Source: Halichoerus grypus (lineage: Eukaryota > Chordata > Mammalia > Carnivora > Phocidae). Taken from it: a stretch of 64,000 nucleotides of DNA. The position numbers and the translations under genes were made by a program. The DNA is taken from the NCBI RefSeq assembly GCF_964656455.1, contig NC_135720.1, positions 101,506,696-101,570,695 of the forward strand, read 5' to 3'. This document shows, in pieces, positions 50,036-60,116 of the stretch; within the stretch, counting starts at the first letter, position 1, and the number at the start of each line of letters is the position of its first letter. The notes below the pieces were generated by a model. The model was given only the letters and a program-made list of their open reading frames with translations. It made no database searches and was not told where the DNA came from.

Positions 50036-50569
50036 AAGGTTCTGTGAAGAAGAGAGATCAAGCTGTGGATTTGTTGGATAAAATTCAAGGGATATGGAAT
50101 CTGATGCCAGCTTCATAGGCAGGCATTTCTTCCAATTAGAAGTGCTTCTACAGACATTTTTAATAGCTTCCCTCTCTTACAAACCACTGAAAGCAACAAT
50201 AGTCACAACCCCAATTACAAATTATAAGGAATATCTGCTATATTGGACCAGATGAGAGAGGATGAAAAAAGTCAACACGAGTCCATCTTCTTGGTTTTAT
50301 GGCAGGTTGCAGATTTCCTGACAGATACATGTCACAATTCTGAGAAGAGCTCATACCATCCTTCTGATAGAAGAATGAGATGTAGAAGCTGAAGCAAGCC
50401 TTGAGAGGGTCAGAGGAATGATCCATAAGAAGCCAGTCTAATACTGTGAGATGTTAGGGAAAATGAAACAAAGGAAAGAAGAGTCTTCATTGATAGCCCT
50501 GGGTGAGGGCTGGAGGGGGGAGAGTATGGACTACCTCTTATTCTAGGGAACCCATCATTTCAGGAGGGT
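50036..50569. other. Unassigned intron
   Basis: No recognised element or conserved frame. A 62-codon minus frame at 50238-50426 has no support. Confidence 0.4.
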
Positions 50570-50803
50570 CTCCACATGCCATATTTTTTTTTTCTTTTTA
50601 AAGATTTTATTTATTTATTTGACAGAGAGAGGCACAGCGAGAGAGGGAACACAAGCAGGGGGAGTGGGAGAGGGAGAAGCAGGCTTCCCGCTGAGCAGGG
50701 AGCCCGATGTGGGGCTCCATCCCAGGACCCTGAGATCATGACCTGAGCCGAAGGCAGATGCTTAACAACTGAGCCACCCAGGCGCCCCTCCACATGCCAT
50801 ATT
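50570..50803 (-). mobile_element. Can-SINE, antisense, 16-bp target duplication
   Basis: The body is 50586-50787, ending GAGCCACCCAGGCGCCC. CTCCACATGCCATATT repeats exactly at 50570-50585 and 50788-50803. It is of the GACCCTGAGATCATGACCTG subtype with a GGGGGAGTGGGAGAGGGAGA region. Confidence 0.96.
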
Positions 50804-50864
50804 AACCTCTTGAATGTCAAAGCTAAATGGGATGCATGACCAGGATAGAGGACACAGAGGATTT

Positions 50865-51880
50865 AGCGAGGGAGATTCTAAGATGGCCAGCCCAAACCGA
50901 AACTTGAAGGTAAACCCACCTCACTTCTGCTATTATCCCCTCAGCGTTCAGCAATAGCTGGTCCAGATAGAAATGCCTCTCCATAACTAGAGAGGCACCA
51001 GCACGCAAAATGAAGGAGGAAAGAATACAAGCAAAATGAAGATGATGAAATTCTACCTGAAGAGCAATTTATCCCAGAAAATAGAGAAACCTCAAAGCAT
51101 GCTCCAGAGAAGATACAAACACCATGACTTCTCTAGGGATTACAAAAATGTGGAAAATAGACACAAAAGAAAACAGAAAAACTGAAGAGACAGCAAAAAG
51201 AGGAAAAATAAACTGGCAGAACTCAGAGGAAAAAATTGAAGGAAACAAATCAAACCATTATTAGAGAGATGAGCTACTTTGGAAGCAACAAAATATAAAA
51301 TAAAAAAGAATGAAAACACATTTGAAATGTAGAGCACAGACTTGAATAAATCATACAAAATGATATAAAAAAACAAAAATAGGAAAGCAATTAGAGGACG
51401 ATTGAAATGGAAACAAAGGCATCAACATAATGATAAGCTGTGATTGAGGAAAAATAGAGAAATATGGCACAGAAATAAAATATTCATAATTACCCCAATT
51501 GTCCTTCAGGCATTAAGAATAAAGACAATGATCTCCTGTGTGTAACAGCTCAAGGAATAAAACACACATGTCCCCTTCTTGAAAAAAGAAGCTCCTTTAT
51601 AAAATGTCATAAGAAAAAGGAATCAAAATAAAAACTCAGAAAGGAAAAACCATGATAAATCTACTTAAATATAGAACTAAGTTATCAATTCTAAGAATTG
51701 CAGACATAGAATAGAATGAAACCATCATAAACCTAATAATGTAAAAAAAATGTATAATAACAAAATGGGGGAGGAGGAAAGAACTGTGTGTACCTATCTA
51801 TTGTCTTTCACAGTGGGGAATACACAGATAGTGCTTACTGTTGAAACATGGAATTTAAAAAATAAAAATAATAACCTAAT
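50865..51880 (+). mobile_element. HAL1-like (half-L1) relic, sense
   Basis: The left part resembles an L1-type 5' region (GAGGGAGATTCTAAGATGGC). The middle is A-rich as in an L1 ORF1 reading in sense (GAAAACAGAAAAACTGAAGA, AACTGGCAGAACTCAGAGGA). The 3' part (GTCTTTCACAGTGGGGAATA, TTACTGTTGAAACATGG) resembles a HAL1 tail. It has many stops. An old L1 ORF1 fragment is the alternative. Confidence 0.5.
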
Positions 51881-52584
51881 ATTTTAATTTTCATAACTTT
51901 TTATCATTTTTACTTAGAAGAATTATTTAGAAACTTTATAGTTATAAACAAAATTCCATATGAAGTTTAGTAATTTACTTTGAGGAACTTATTTAAAGAA
52001 AAAAATGTGAGGACATTGCATTAAGTTACCAAAATAATGCAGTAGTTGTCACTGGTGTTAGACAAGTGTATTTAAAACATGATTTTCATATAATCAAATC
52101 TCATTTCTTTGAAAATTCATTGAAGAATAGAGGGAATTTTTAAGTAAGATGAGCAGTTATAGAGAAATGAGTATTAAAAATGAAAAAAAAAGGATTAAGA
52201 ACACAGAGAAGGAAGAAAGGAATATGAAGTTTTGAATGTAACTATCCAAATACAACATGCAGTGGAATTTTCCATGATAAGTAAAAATTATAGCATACCA
52301 ATATAGGAATATAAAAATATAGGTCTGTGGTCTGAATTTCATGAGTTTACCCTTATTCTATGTAAGTACCCTAAGAAATCATCTTCTTCATGTCTTAATA
52401 TTCTTATACATAAAAATAGAATTATTTCCCTTTCATGGTTTAACACATATGTGATCTATAAAGATATTGTGTGGAAACATTTTGGATTTTATGCATAGAA
52501 TAAATTAAATATAAACAGATATTCTCATTGGCCTAGTCCTAGAAGAGTCAAGTGTATTGATGTGTCTATGTTGAAGATTGATAA
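51881..52584. other. Unassigned AT-rich intron
   Basis: No recognised element. Confidence 0.4.
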
Positions 52585-53352
52585 AGATATAGTGTATTTT
52601 ACAAAAGTAGGGATCCGAAAGGGTACATGCACCCTGATGTTTATAGCAGCAATGTCCACAATAGCCAAACTGTGGAAAGAGCCAAGATGTCCATCGACAG
52701 ATGAATGGATAAAGAAGATGTGGTATATATATATAATGGAATATTATGCAGCCATCAAAAGGAATGAGATCTTGCCATTTGCAACAACGTGGATGGAACT
52801 GGAGGGTACTATGCTGAGCAAAATAAGTCAAACAGAGAAAGACATGTATCATATGACCTCACTGATATGAGGAATTCTTAATCTCAGGAAACAAACTGAG
52901 GGTTGCTGGAGTGGGGGGGTGGGGTGGGAGGGATGGGGTGACTGGGTGATGGACACTGGGGAGGGTGTGTGCTCTGGTAAGCGCTGTGAATTGTGCAAGA
53001 CTGTTGAATCTCAGATCTGTACCTCTGAAACAAATAATGCAATATATCTTAAGAAAGAAAAAAAGAAGAAGAAGAATGTAGCAGGAGGGGAAGAATGAAG
53101 GGGGGGAAATCGGAGGGGGAGAAGAACCATGAGAGACGATGGACTCTGAAAAACAGAGGGTTCTAGAGGGGAGGGGGTGGGAGGATGGGTTAGCCTGGTG
53201 ATGGGTATTGAGGAGGGCACGTTCTGCATGGAGCACTGGGTGTTATGCACAAACAATGAATCATGGAACACTATATCTAAAACTAATGATGTAATGTATG
53301 GGGATTAACATAACAATAAAAAATTAAAAAAAAAAAGATATAGTGTATTTTA
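52585..53352 (+). mobile_element. 5'-truncated carnivore L1 with two tandem 3'-UTR modules
   Basis: The body is 52602-53335. ORF2's end is readable from 52625: LMFIAAMSTIAKLWKEPRCP and PSTDEWIKKMWYIYIMEYYA, up to the stop at 52868-52870. Module A follows (GGGTTGCTGGAGTGGGGGGG ... GTACCTCTGAAACAAATAAT and an A/G-rich tail near 53054-53077). Module B follows (GAGAACCATGAGAGACGATG ... AACTAATGATGTAATG and the final A-tail). AGATATAGTGTATTTTA repeats exactly at 52585-52601 and 53336-53352. It is the least diverged L1 in the window. Confidence 0.95.
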
Positions 53353-53689
53353 AAACTCAGTAGAAATAAGACTATTGTCTTTAAAAATACTATTACTTTC
53401 CAGGAGAGAGCAGATTTAATAAGTAAAAGTCCATTTATTCTTTGGATATCAAAAATACAGCCATGAGAATTGTATAAATGGTAGTGGTTGATTTAAAAAC
53501 TTATAGCAAATATGAACTTAGAAGATTTTAGACTTGTGTAATGCTTTACTTAAAGATATATATACACACACAAACACACAGATTTAGAAAGAGTGAAGTT
53601 CTTAAATATCTAACATAATTTGCTTACTAGATAATAAAAACCCTGCAAATTTCTGTCATTGAGAGCTTACTTTTTGCTACCTTTTTATT
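53353..53689. other. Unassigned intron
   Basis: AT-rich, with a short ATATATACACACACAAACAC run near 53562. No element recognised. Confidence 0.4.
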
Positions 53690-54470
53690 ATAAACATTTG
53701 ACAATATACATAAAAAGTGAAAGAATTATACCTACCCCCTAGATTTTATGATTGACCTTTATCACACTTCCCTATCACATAGCTATTCATCTACCCATCC
53801 TCTATCCATTGATCAATCATCTTATTTTTGGTGCATTTTATACTTTATCCCCAAACACTTCAGTGTGCATGTCATTTACACACTGAAGTTCAATGTTGTT
53901 TACAGTTTATTGTTTCTTTTGAGATAAAATGTATATATAATAAATGCATAAATCTTAATTATATCATTCATTAACTTTGAGAAAAAATAATACATCTGTA
54001 TAACCCAAACCTCCACCAACATATAGAACATATTATCACCCTGCAAATTCCCTCATAACCCTCCCAGTAATCCTTACCTTCACCCTTGCCCCTCAGAAGT
54101 AACCACTGGTCAAATTATATCCTACCATTTATTTGTTTTGCCTTTTCCAGAACCTCATAGAAATAGACCCATATATGGGGCACCTGGGTGGCTTAGTCAA
54201 TTAAGCATCTGACATTGACTCGGGTCATGATCTCGGGGCTCTGGGATCAAGCCCTGTGTTGGGCTTCCCACTCAGCGCAGAGTCTGCTTGTCCCCCCAAC
54301 CCCATTCTCTCTCTCTGGCCCTCCTTCCACTTGTGCTCTCTCTCTCTCAAATAAATAAATAAAATCTTAAAAAAAAAAAGAAATAGACCCATATGGTCAT
54401 CTTTGGTAGAAGGTTTCTTTTACTGGGTGATAATATTTTTGACTACCATCTATATGAGTTTATTTTTTGA
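53690..54470 (-). mobile_element. Old L1 (L1ME-like) 3' region, antisense, split by a SINE
   Basis: GAGATAAAATGTATATATAA, ATAACCCAAACCTCCACCAA, CATATTATCACCCTGCAAAT, CCTTACCTTCACCCTTGCCC and AGAACCTCATAGAAATAGAC follow the antisense of old L1 3' regions. The right edge is uncertain. Confidence 0.6.
54159..54394 (+). mobile_element. Can-SINE, sense, 16-bp target duplication
   Basis: The body is 54175-54378 with head GGGGCACCTGGGTGGCTTAG and a diverged middle (TCTGACATTGACTCGGGTCA) marking an older subtype. AGAAATAGACCCATAT repeats exactly at 54159-54174 and 54379-54394. Confidence 0.95.
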
Positions 54471-54654
54471 CATTAATAAGCTCAATGTTAATATTTCTGA
54501 TGAGAATGTAAAAATAAATAGAATATTCTAGTTATTTCTAAGTGCATTAGAATATTGATACAACAACAAAAATAACAAATACAGATGAGCCTGTGTACTT
54601 CCTAAAATCATTTCACCAGTGCTACACATCTCATACTTGAAGAAACATGGAAAA

Positions 54655-54860
54655 ACTAGTACTGAATCCTGACTTTATTGTTCCATTGTTCTGTTGCTGG
54701 ATGAGTTACCTAACTTGGCCCTAATTAACTTAGCCATCATTGGGATAATAATATCTATCTCACAGGGTTATTGTGTGGGATAAATGAGAAAACACATGTA
54801 AAGTGTTTAACATAATACCTGGAAAATAAGAAGGATGAAATAACTTGTAGCTATTATTAT
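54655..54860 (+). repeat. MIR SINE, sense
   Basis: CTGGATGAGTTACCTAACTT, ATCATTGGGATAATAATATC, CTCACAGGGTTATTGTGTGG, AAACACATGTAAAGTGTTTA and ATAATACCTGGAAAATAAG follow MIR to its 3' end. Confidence 0.85.
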
Positions 54861-54889
54861 CATGATTAGAAACTTATCAATCATAAACA

Positions 54890-55125
54890 TGAATTAGTAA
54901 TCATAATAAATGTTAACATTTACTTAGCCTTTATATGCCACTGTTCTAAATGAATCGACTAATTTAATACTCAAACTATGAAGTAGACATTATTGTCATC
55001 CTCATTTTTATATGATGGAATTGCAATAGAGAGAGCTTAAGTTACTTTCAGAGAATACACACTAAGTGATAAAGCAGGCTTTCACTCAAGCAGAATGCTC
55101 TTGACCATCAAGTCCTACTGCCTCT
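54890..55125 (-). repeat. MIR SINE, antisense
   Basis: AACATTTACTTAGCCTTTAT, GCCACTGTTCTAAATGAATC, ACTCAAACTATGAAGTAGAC and CACTCAAGCAGAATGCTCTT follow antisense MIR. It lies 30 bp from the preceding sense MIR, forming a tail-to-tail pair. Confidence 0.75.
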
Positions 55126-55314
55126 TGGCAGTTTAGTGGTGCTCTGTAGAGAACAGGTATGGGGAGTGGTAGTAGAGGAAAAACTGTGAGTAGCAGTAAT
55201 AGTAGTAGTGGTAGGCTAATATTAGCAGAAATGAAAAGGAGCATAAGGGGACTAAATCTCAGAATGAATTAGTAAAGGAGACTACAAAACACACAAACAC
55301 AGAAAAAAAAACTC

Positions 55315-55442
55315 AAAGGAAAGGAAAAGAAAAAAGAAAAGAAAGAAAGAAAAGAAAAAAGGAAAGGAAAGAAGGTAGGGAGGAGGGGAAGAGGAAGCAG
55401 AAAGGGAAAAGGAAGAGAAAGAGAAGAGGAAGGAAGAAGAAA
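55315..55442 (+). repeat. Homopurine tract (GA/GAAA-rich)
   Basis: Of 128 bases only two are pyrimidines (55376 and 55398). The first 61 bases, 55315-55375, are purines without interruption, made of GAAA, GGAAA and GAAAAA units. Confidence 0.95.
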
Positions 55443-55489
55443 TGAGGCCAACTTTAATCATTTCCTAATTTTCTTATTTTTAGTTCTTT

Positions 55490-55700
55490 TTAAAAAATAT
55501 TTTATTTATTTTATTTATTTATTTTATTTATTTATTTGACAGAGAGCGAGCACAAGCAGGGGGAGCAGCAGGCAGAGGGAGAGGGAGAAGCAGGCTCCTC
55601 ACTGACCAGGGAGTTCAACGCGGGGCTTGATCCCAGGACCCCAGGATCATGACCCGAGTCAAAGGCAGATGCTTAACTGACTGAGCCACCCAGGTGCCCC
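55490..55700 (-). mobile_element. Can-SINE, antisense, with an expanded ATTT tail
   Basis: The tail region (ATTTTATTTATTTTATTTAT) is expanded, then AGCAGGCAGAGGGAGAGGGA, GGATCATGACCCGAGTCAAA and GAGCCACCCAGGTGCCCC. The target duplication is decayed (perhaps TATTTTTAG / TATTTCTAG). Confidence 0.92.
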
Positions 55701-56052
55701 TATTTCTAGACCTATCAATAAATTAATTACTTAAAGTGTAGTTTTAGAAGTTCCCCAGTTCACATGATATAGTTGTTCCAGATGTGTAGCACCAAAGCAA
55801 TTTTATCCTTATAGGCTCCATCATGTTACTTGAGGGAGCGTGGAAGTTCTAAAATTATTAGCCAAAATATACATATTTTGTTGAATTATCTTTACCTTTT
55901 CTTCTCCTTCAGTATAAGGGTATTTTCCCGATTACATAAATATGCTACTTATAGAAAAACTTCAAAGTATGAAATGAAGCAAAGTTGAAAAGTTGTCATT
56001 CTCGTTATCATAATCATATTTTTCAAAGATAATGCTATAAAAATCTGTAAAT
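55701..56052. other. Unassigned intron
   Basis: No recognised element. Confidence 0.4.
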
Positions 56053-56140
56053 GTATATATAGATAGATGATAGATGATAGATGATGATGATAGATGATAG
56101 ATAGATGATAGATAGATAGATGATAACTAGATGATAGATA
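56053..56140 (+). repeat. GATA/GATGATA compound microsatellite
   Basis: Interleaved GATAGAT and GATGATA units with irregular periods. It directly abuts the TG start of the following LTR relic. Confidence 0.92.
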
Positions 56141-56600
56141 TGTTAGTTATCTGCTACAAAATAAATCACCCCAAGACTTAACAGCTTAAAATAACAATTA
56201 TTATCTATAGTTTATGGGGTCAAGAACCTGGATTTGGCTTAGCTGGATTTTAGGTTTTTTGTTTTAGGTTCTTTTATAGGGCAGGATTCCTTCCAAACTC
56301 ACTCAATCATTATTGATAGATTTGGTTCTTCAAGACTGTTGGATTGAGGGTCTCAGTTCCTCACTAGCTGCCGGCCAAAGACTGTTCTCAATTCCTTATC
56401 TCACAGAATTCGTCAGAGTAACAAAGTGCTTCATGGAAGCCCACAAAAGAGTCTACAAGCAAAATGGAAGTCATAGCCTTTTGTAACCTAATTAAAGAAG
56501 TGGAATTCTATCACTTTTGTTCTATTTATTAAAAGCAAGTCACTATATCTAGTTTACACTGAAAGGCAACCTATTACAAAAGAGTGTGGTGTATAACATT
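56141..56600 (-). mobile_element. MLT1-type LTR (ERVL-MaLR), antisense
   Basis: Plus-strand order: TGTTAGTTATCTGCTACAAA, GACTTAACAGCTTAAAATAA, GGCAGGATTCCTTCCAAACT, CACTCAATCATTATTGATAG, TTGAGGGTCTCAGTTCCTCA, GGAAGTCATAGCCTTTTGTA and AAAGCAAGTCACTATATCTA. The right end is eroded. Solo LTR without viral genes. Confidence 0.75.
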
Positions 56601-56639
56601 CCATCATATGGATGTGTGGTAATACATCCTAGTTTACAT

Positions 56640-56870
56640 CACTACATACCTAGTCTTAGTGATTATGCACTTAGAGTCTAGAGATAGAATCTGGGTTCCA
56701 CCATTTAGTATTTGTGGGGCCTTGGACAGTTACTTAACTTCTTTTTAACTTAATTTCTTCATTGGTAAAATGGAGCTAATAATAATACCTTCTTCATAGA
56801 GTTGAGAACAGTGCCAGGCACATAGTAAGCACTCAGTGAATGCTCTTACTGTGATTATCATTATTATCAC
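56640..56870 (+). repeat. MIR SINE, sense
   Basis: AGAATCTGGGTTCCACCATT, GGGGCCTTGGACAGTTACTT, TTCATTGGTAAAATGGAGCT, TAGAGTTGAGAACAGTGCCA and GCACATAGTAAGCACTCAGT. It is one of the best preserved MIRs here, with core and LINE-like 3' end. Confidence 0.9.
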
Positions 56871-56899
56871 TATGACTTCAATTAAAATGCTGCTGTTAC

Positions 56900-58000
56900 C
56901 ATCATTGGACATGAAATTTTATTCACTTCTGTAATTATTTCCTTATGATAAATTCCTAAGTGTGAAATTGCCAGGTCAAAAGATATATATGCACTTTTAA
57001 TAACATTGTTAAATTACTTTTCAACAAGATGATGCTAATTTATCTTCTCAGCAGGGCATGACAGTGTCTGTTTCCTCAAACTCTCATCAATTCTGGGTAA
57101 TTTCATCTTTATGATGATAACTTGATAAGCAAGAAATGCTATTACATTTTTATTTTAATTTGTATATCCTCATCACTGAGGCTGAGCCTTTTTCCTTTTT
57201 TTTTAATTAACGTGTAATTGATATACAACGTTATATGTTAGGTGTACAACATAATGATTCGATATTTGTACATATTGCACAATGATCACCACAATAAGTC
57301 TAGTTAGCATCGATCACCACACATAGTTCTAGAATTTTTGATATGTGCAATGAGAATTTTTAAGATTTACTCTCTTAGCAACTTTCAAATATTCATTACA
57401 GTATTATTAACTGTAGTCACCATGCTGTACATTATATCCCCATGGCTTATTTATTTCGTAAATGGAAGTTTGTAACTTTTGACCGCCTTCACCTATTTCA
57501 CCCATTCCCCCCCACTCCCTGCCTCTGGCAACCACCAATCTGTTCTCTGTATCTACAAACTTGTGGGTTTTGTTTTGTTTTTAGAACCCACATATAACAG
57601 ATCATACAGTGTTTATCTTTGTCCATCTGACTTATTTACTTAGCATAATGCTCTCAAGGTCCATTGATGTTGTTGCAAATGACAAAATTTCATTCTTTTT
57701 TATGGTTGAATAATATTCCATTGTGTATATATATATATATGCCATATTTTCTTTATCTGTTCATATATTCATTTGTTGATGGACATATAGGTTGTTTCCA
57801 TATCTTGACTGTTGTAATAATGCTGCAGTGAACATGGAGGTGCATATATCTTTTCAAGTCAGTTTTTATTTTCTTTGAATAAATACCCAGAAGGAGAATT
57901 GCTGGATCAGAGGCTGAACTTTTTTAAATCTCCTTACTGGCAATACAAATTTCTTCTTTTGTGAATGACAATTCATACTTTTCCCATTTTTAAGTGGGAT
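56900..58000 (-). mobile_element. Old L1 ORF2 fragment, antisense, host of a nested L1
   Basis: The left part (56935-57190) has GATAAATTCCTAAGTGTGAA, GCCAGGTCAAAAGATATATA, TTTTAATTTGTATATCCTCA. The right part (57910-58000) has TTCTTCTTTTGTGAATGACA. They join into one antisense old-L1 ORF2 segment around the insert at 57195-57909. Confidence 0.7.
57178..57925 (-). mobile_element. L1 (L1MA-like), antisense, nested in older L1
   Basis: The body is about 57195-57909. Landmarks: ATTAACGTGTAATTGATATA, TTAGGTGTACAACATAATGA, TAACTGTAGTCACCATGCTG, CCACCAATCTGTTCTCTGTA, TGGTTGAATAATATTCCATT and GAATAAATACCCAGAAGGAG. A decayed target duplication (GAGGCTGAGCCTTTTT / GAGGCTGAACTTTTTT) flanks it at 57178 and 57910. 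Confidence 0.85.
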
Positions 58001-58559
58001 ATATTATTTGAATTATTAATTTGTAATTATCTACCTTTTATAAAGTAAATGCTTCTGGGGTATTGGTGCAGTGAGATTTTAGCAAACTTTTAGCCAGATA
58101 GAATTCACTTCCCATCTGGGAGCAGGGAGCTGAGAAGTCCCTGAAGAAGTCATCCTTTTTCACTGGGAGGGTAGAATTGTGTTTTTGACCCCACTCTTGA
58201 TAGATAGCCAGAAAAGCATTCATTCCCTAATGAACCATACCTAATAAGGGCTTTTCAAGGCTTTGGGGACTGCAGCAACAAGCTGAGTGAGGTGTATCAA
58301 ATGGGTTAGTAGTTTCAGGAAGTACTTTATCCAAGTAAAGAGCATAAGAAATTAGAGAGTGATGTGGCTTATAGAAGTCCCAAAATGATGGCTGAAAGGG
58401 GGACAGGCATGAGATTAGAGAATAGAGGAGTAGAGGGATTGTTTAGGGATCAATCTCAAAAATATGACCCATCCCCTCCGGCATCCATTTTTTGTACAAA
58501 TGGCCCAGGATGTCTGTGTAAAGTTGAAGAAGCATATGGCCCACTATGCACTTTCTAAA
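58001..58559. other. Unassigned intron
   Basis: No recognised element. The frames at 58038-58223 (minus) and 58364-58558 (plus) have no family resemblance. Confidence 0.4.
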
Positions 58560-58650
58560 AGCAGGAGTTTTCCTGTTTATCTTTGTATGCAGAATGCTAA
58601 GCACAGTGCCAAATTCACAATCGGTACTTAAGAAATATTACGAATGAAGG
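58560..58650 (+). repeat. L2/MIR-type 3' end, sense
   Basis: TTTATCTTTGTATGCAGAAT, GCTAAGCACAGTGCCAAATT and CGGTACTTAAGAAATATTAC follow the shared L2/MIR3 terminal pattern. Confidence 0.5.
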
Positions 58651-58974
58651 TAGTAGCCCAGTTAGGAAAAGGCATAGATAGGTACAACAGTGATACATGG
58701 ATGCTTGGAGGAAGGGAGACATGGAGAGTAATGATTAGTGGTGTGGTAGAGTTATCAAGGTCAACCTCACAAAGTAAAAAGGATATACCAAAGGCAAGGC
58801 AAGATTAGTAACTAGACAAACAGTCAGAAATTGAAGAATGAATGGAAACCAAGAAAGTTGGGAATACAAATAATATAAAACAACAAAGTGATATCTTACT
58901 TCTAGGATAAACCTCTACCTTAGCCAGGATGGGTCATAAATGTTAGAATGAGTAACAGAAAGCATTTTCCAAGT

Positions 58975-59330
58975 GCATTAGTCATGAATTTATTTATTCA
59001 ATAACTATCCATCGATAACCCGATATGTGACAGAATATCCTACTTACTCAGTATAGGATGGTACATCCTATAACCTCAAGAAGCAAATAATCACAACAGA
59101 GTATAAAGGCTGGATGGAAGACAGAATTTTAAAGGAATTTCGGTGGGGAAGCCTAACCTAGCCTTAGAGGTAAAGAAGGCTTCCCAGAGGAAATGAGACA
59201 AATAGGGACAATTGTGATGAAGGACAACTCAGAATGCACCAGTTGAGCTGAGGGAGGAGAGTTGGGGATTAAATTCCTGAAAGGAACAGTAGGATGCACC
59301 AAAATAATGGAGTGAGAGAGAACTTAGAAG
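58975..59330 (-). mobile_element. L2 3' region, antisense
   Basis: TTTATTTATTCAATAACTAT, CAAATAATCACAACAGAGTA, GAAGGCTTCCCAGAGGAAAT and AGTTGAGCTGAGGGAGGAGA follow antisense L2. It is diverged. Confidence 0.5.
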
Positions 59331-59905
59331 CACTCTGGAAACCTAATGTATTTCAATGTGAATACAACGTGGATTCTGCAATGGAAGAAGGTACATAATT
59401 GATTGGATTTTTAGAAATTTCAACCACTAATCATATCCTTAGTGGCATGACCTAAAATACCTACATTGTTAAGTGTTATTTTAGAATTGTTATGGGTACA
59501 GTGGGACATAAGAGTCATATATCAGCTAGTACATATTCAGAATTTTGCCAGCATATTTGTACGCAGGCATAGAAATGTAAGTTCCATGAGGGGCCAACTT
59601 TCTTTTTTATCCCCAGTATCTAGAATGGTGCTGAACAAACAAATCAGGAAAATAAATGAGTGAATAGTGCTGTCACAGCTTGATTATAAAAACGTGGTTT
59701 AGTATGAAACATTCTAAATCCCAGATTGATTTCTGGATAATAGTTTTACATTTACTGGCCAGCTTCCCTACACACCAGTAATCTGTGGTCAGCAAATAAA
59801 AGTCAATGTTAATATTAGCCTACATTAAACACAATTAGAAAGGAAAATATGCAAGAAATAAAAACACTATGCCTTCTAAAATCAAGTTATTTCCTTAGAC
59901 TATTG
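59331..59905. other. Intron with an L2 3' end near 59575-59665
   Basis: AAGTTCCATGAGGGGCCAAC, ATCCCCAGTATCTAGAATGG and AATAAATGAGTGAATAG at 59575-59665 are an L2 terminus in sense. The rest is unassigned. Confidence 0.45.
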
Positions 59906-60116
59906 CACTGTTCCCAACAAGGGGCAATTTTGCACCCCCCCAAGGGATATTCAGCAATGTCTTGAGTAATTTTTTATCGTTAGGTCAGGAAGAAGGCTAC
60001 TGGCATCTGATGGGTAGCAACAGGGATGCTGATAAACACTGCATTGCACACAATGACCCCTACAATAAAGAAATGTCCGACCAAGATGTGAATAGTGATA
60101 AGGGTAAGAAATCCTG
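59906..60116 (+). mobile_element. MER20 (hAT-Charlie) element
   Basis: In order: CTGTTCCCAACAAGGGGCAA, TTTTGCACCCCCCCAAGGGA, TATTCAGCAATGTCTTGAGT, CTACTGGCATCTGATGGGTA, AACAGGGATGCTGATAAACA, CTGCATTGCACACAATGACC and a GGGTAAGAAATCCTG terminus. The length of about 211 bp fits. The plus-strand frame over it (59962-60180) is a chance frame. Confidence 0.88.

Noticed and set aside
52859..53271. 125- and 86-codon minus-strand frames near 53 kb
   Set aside because: They are antisense translations of the L1 3' UTR modules at 52602-53335.
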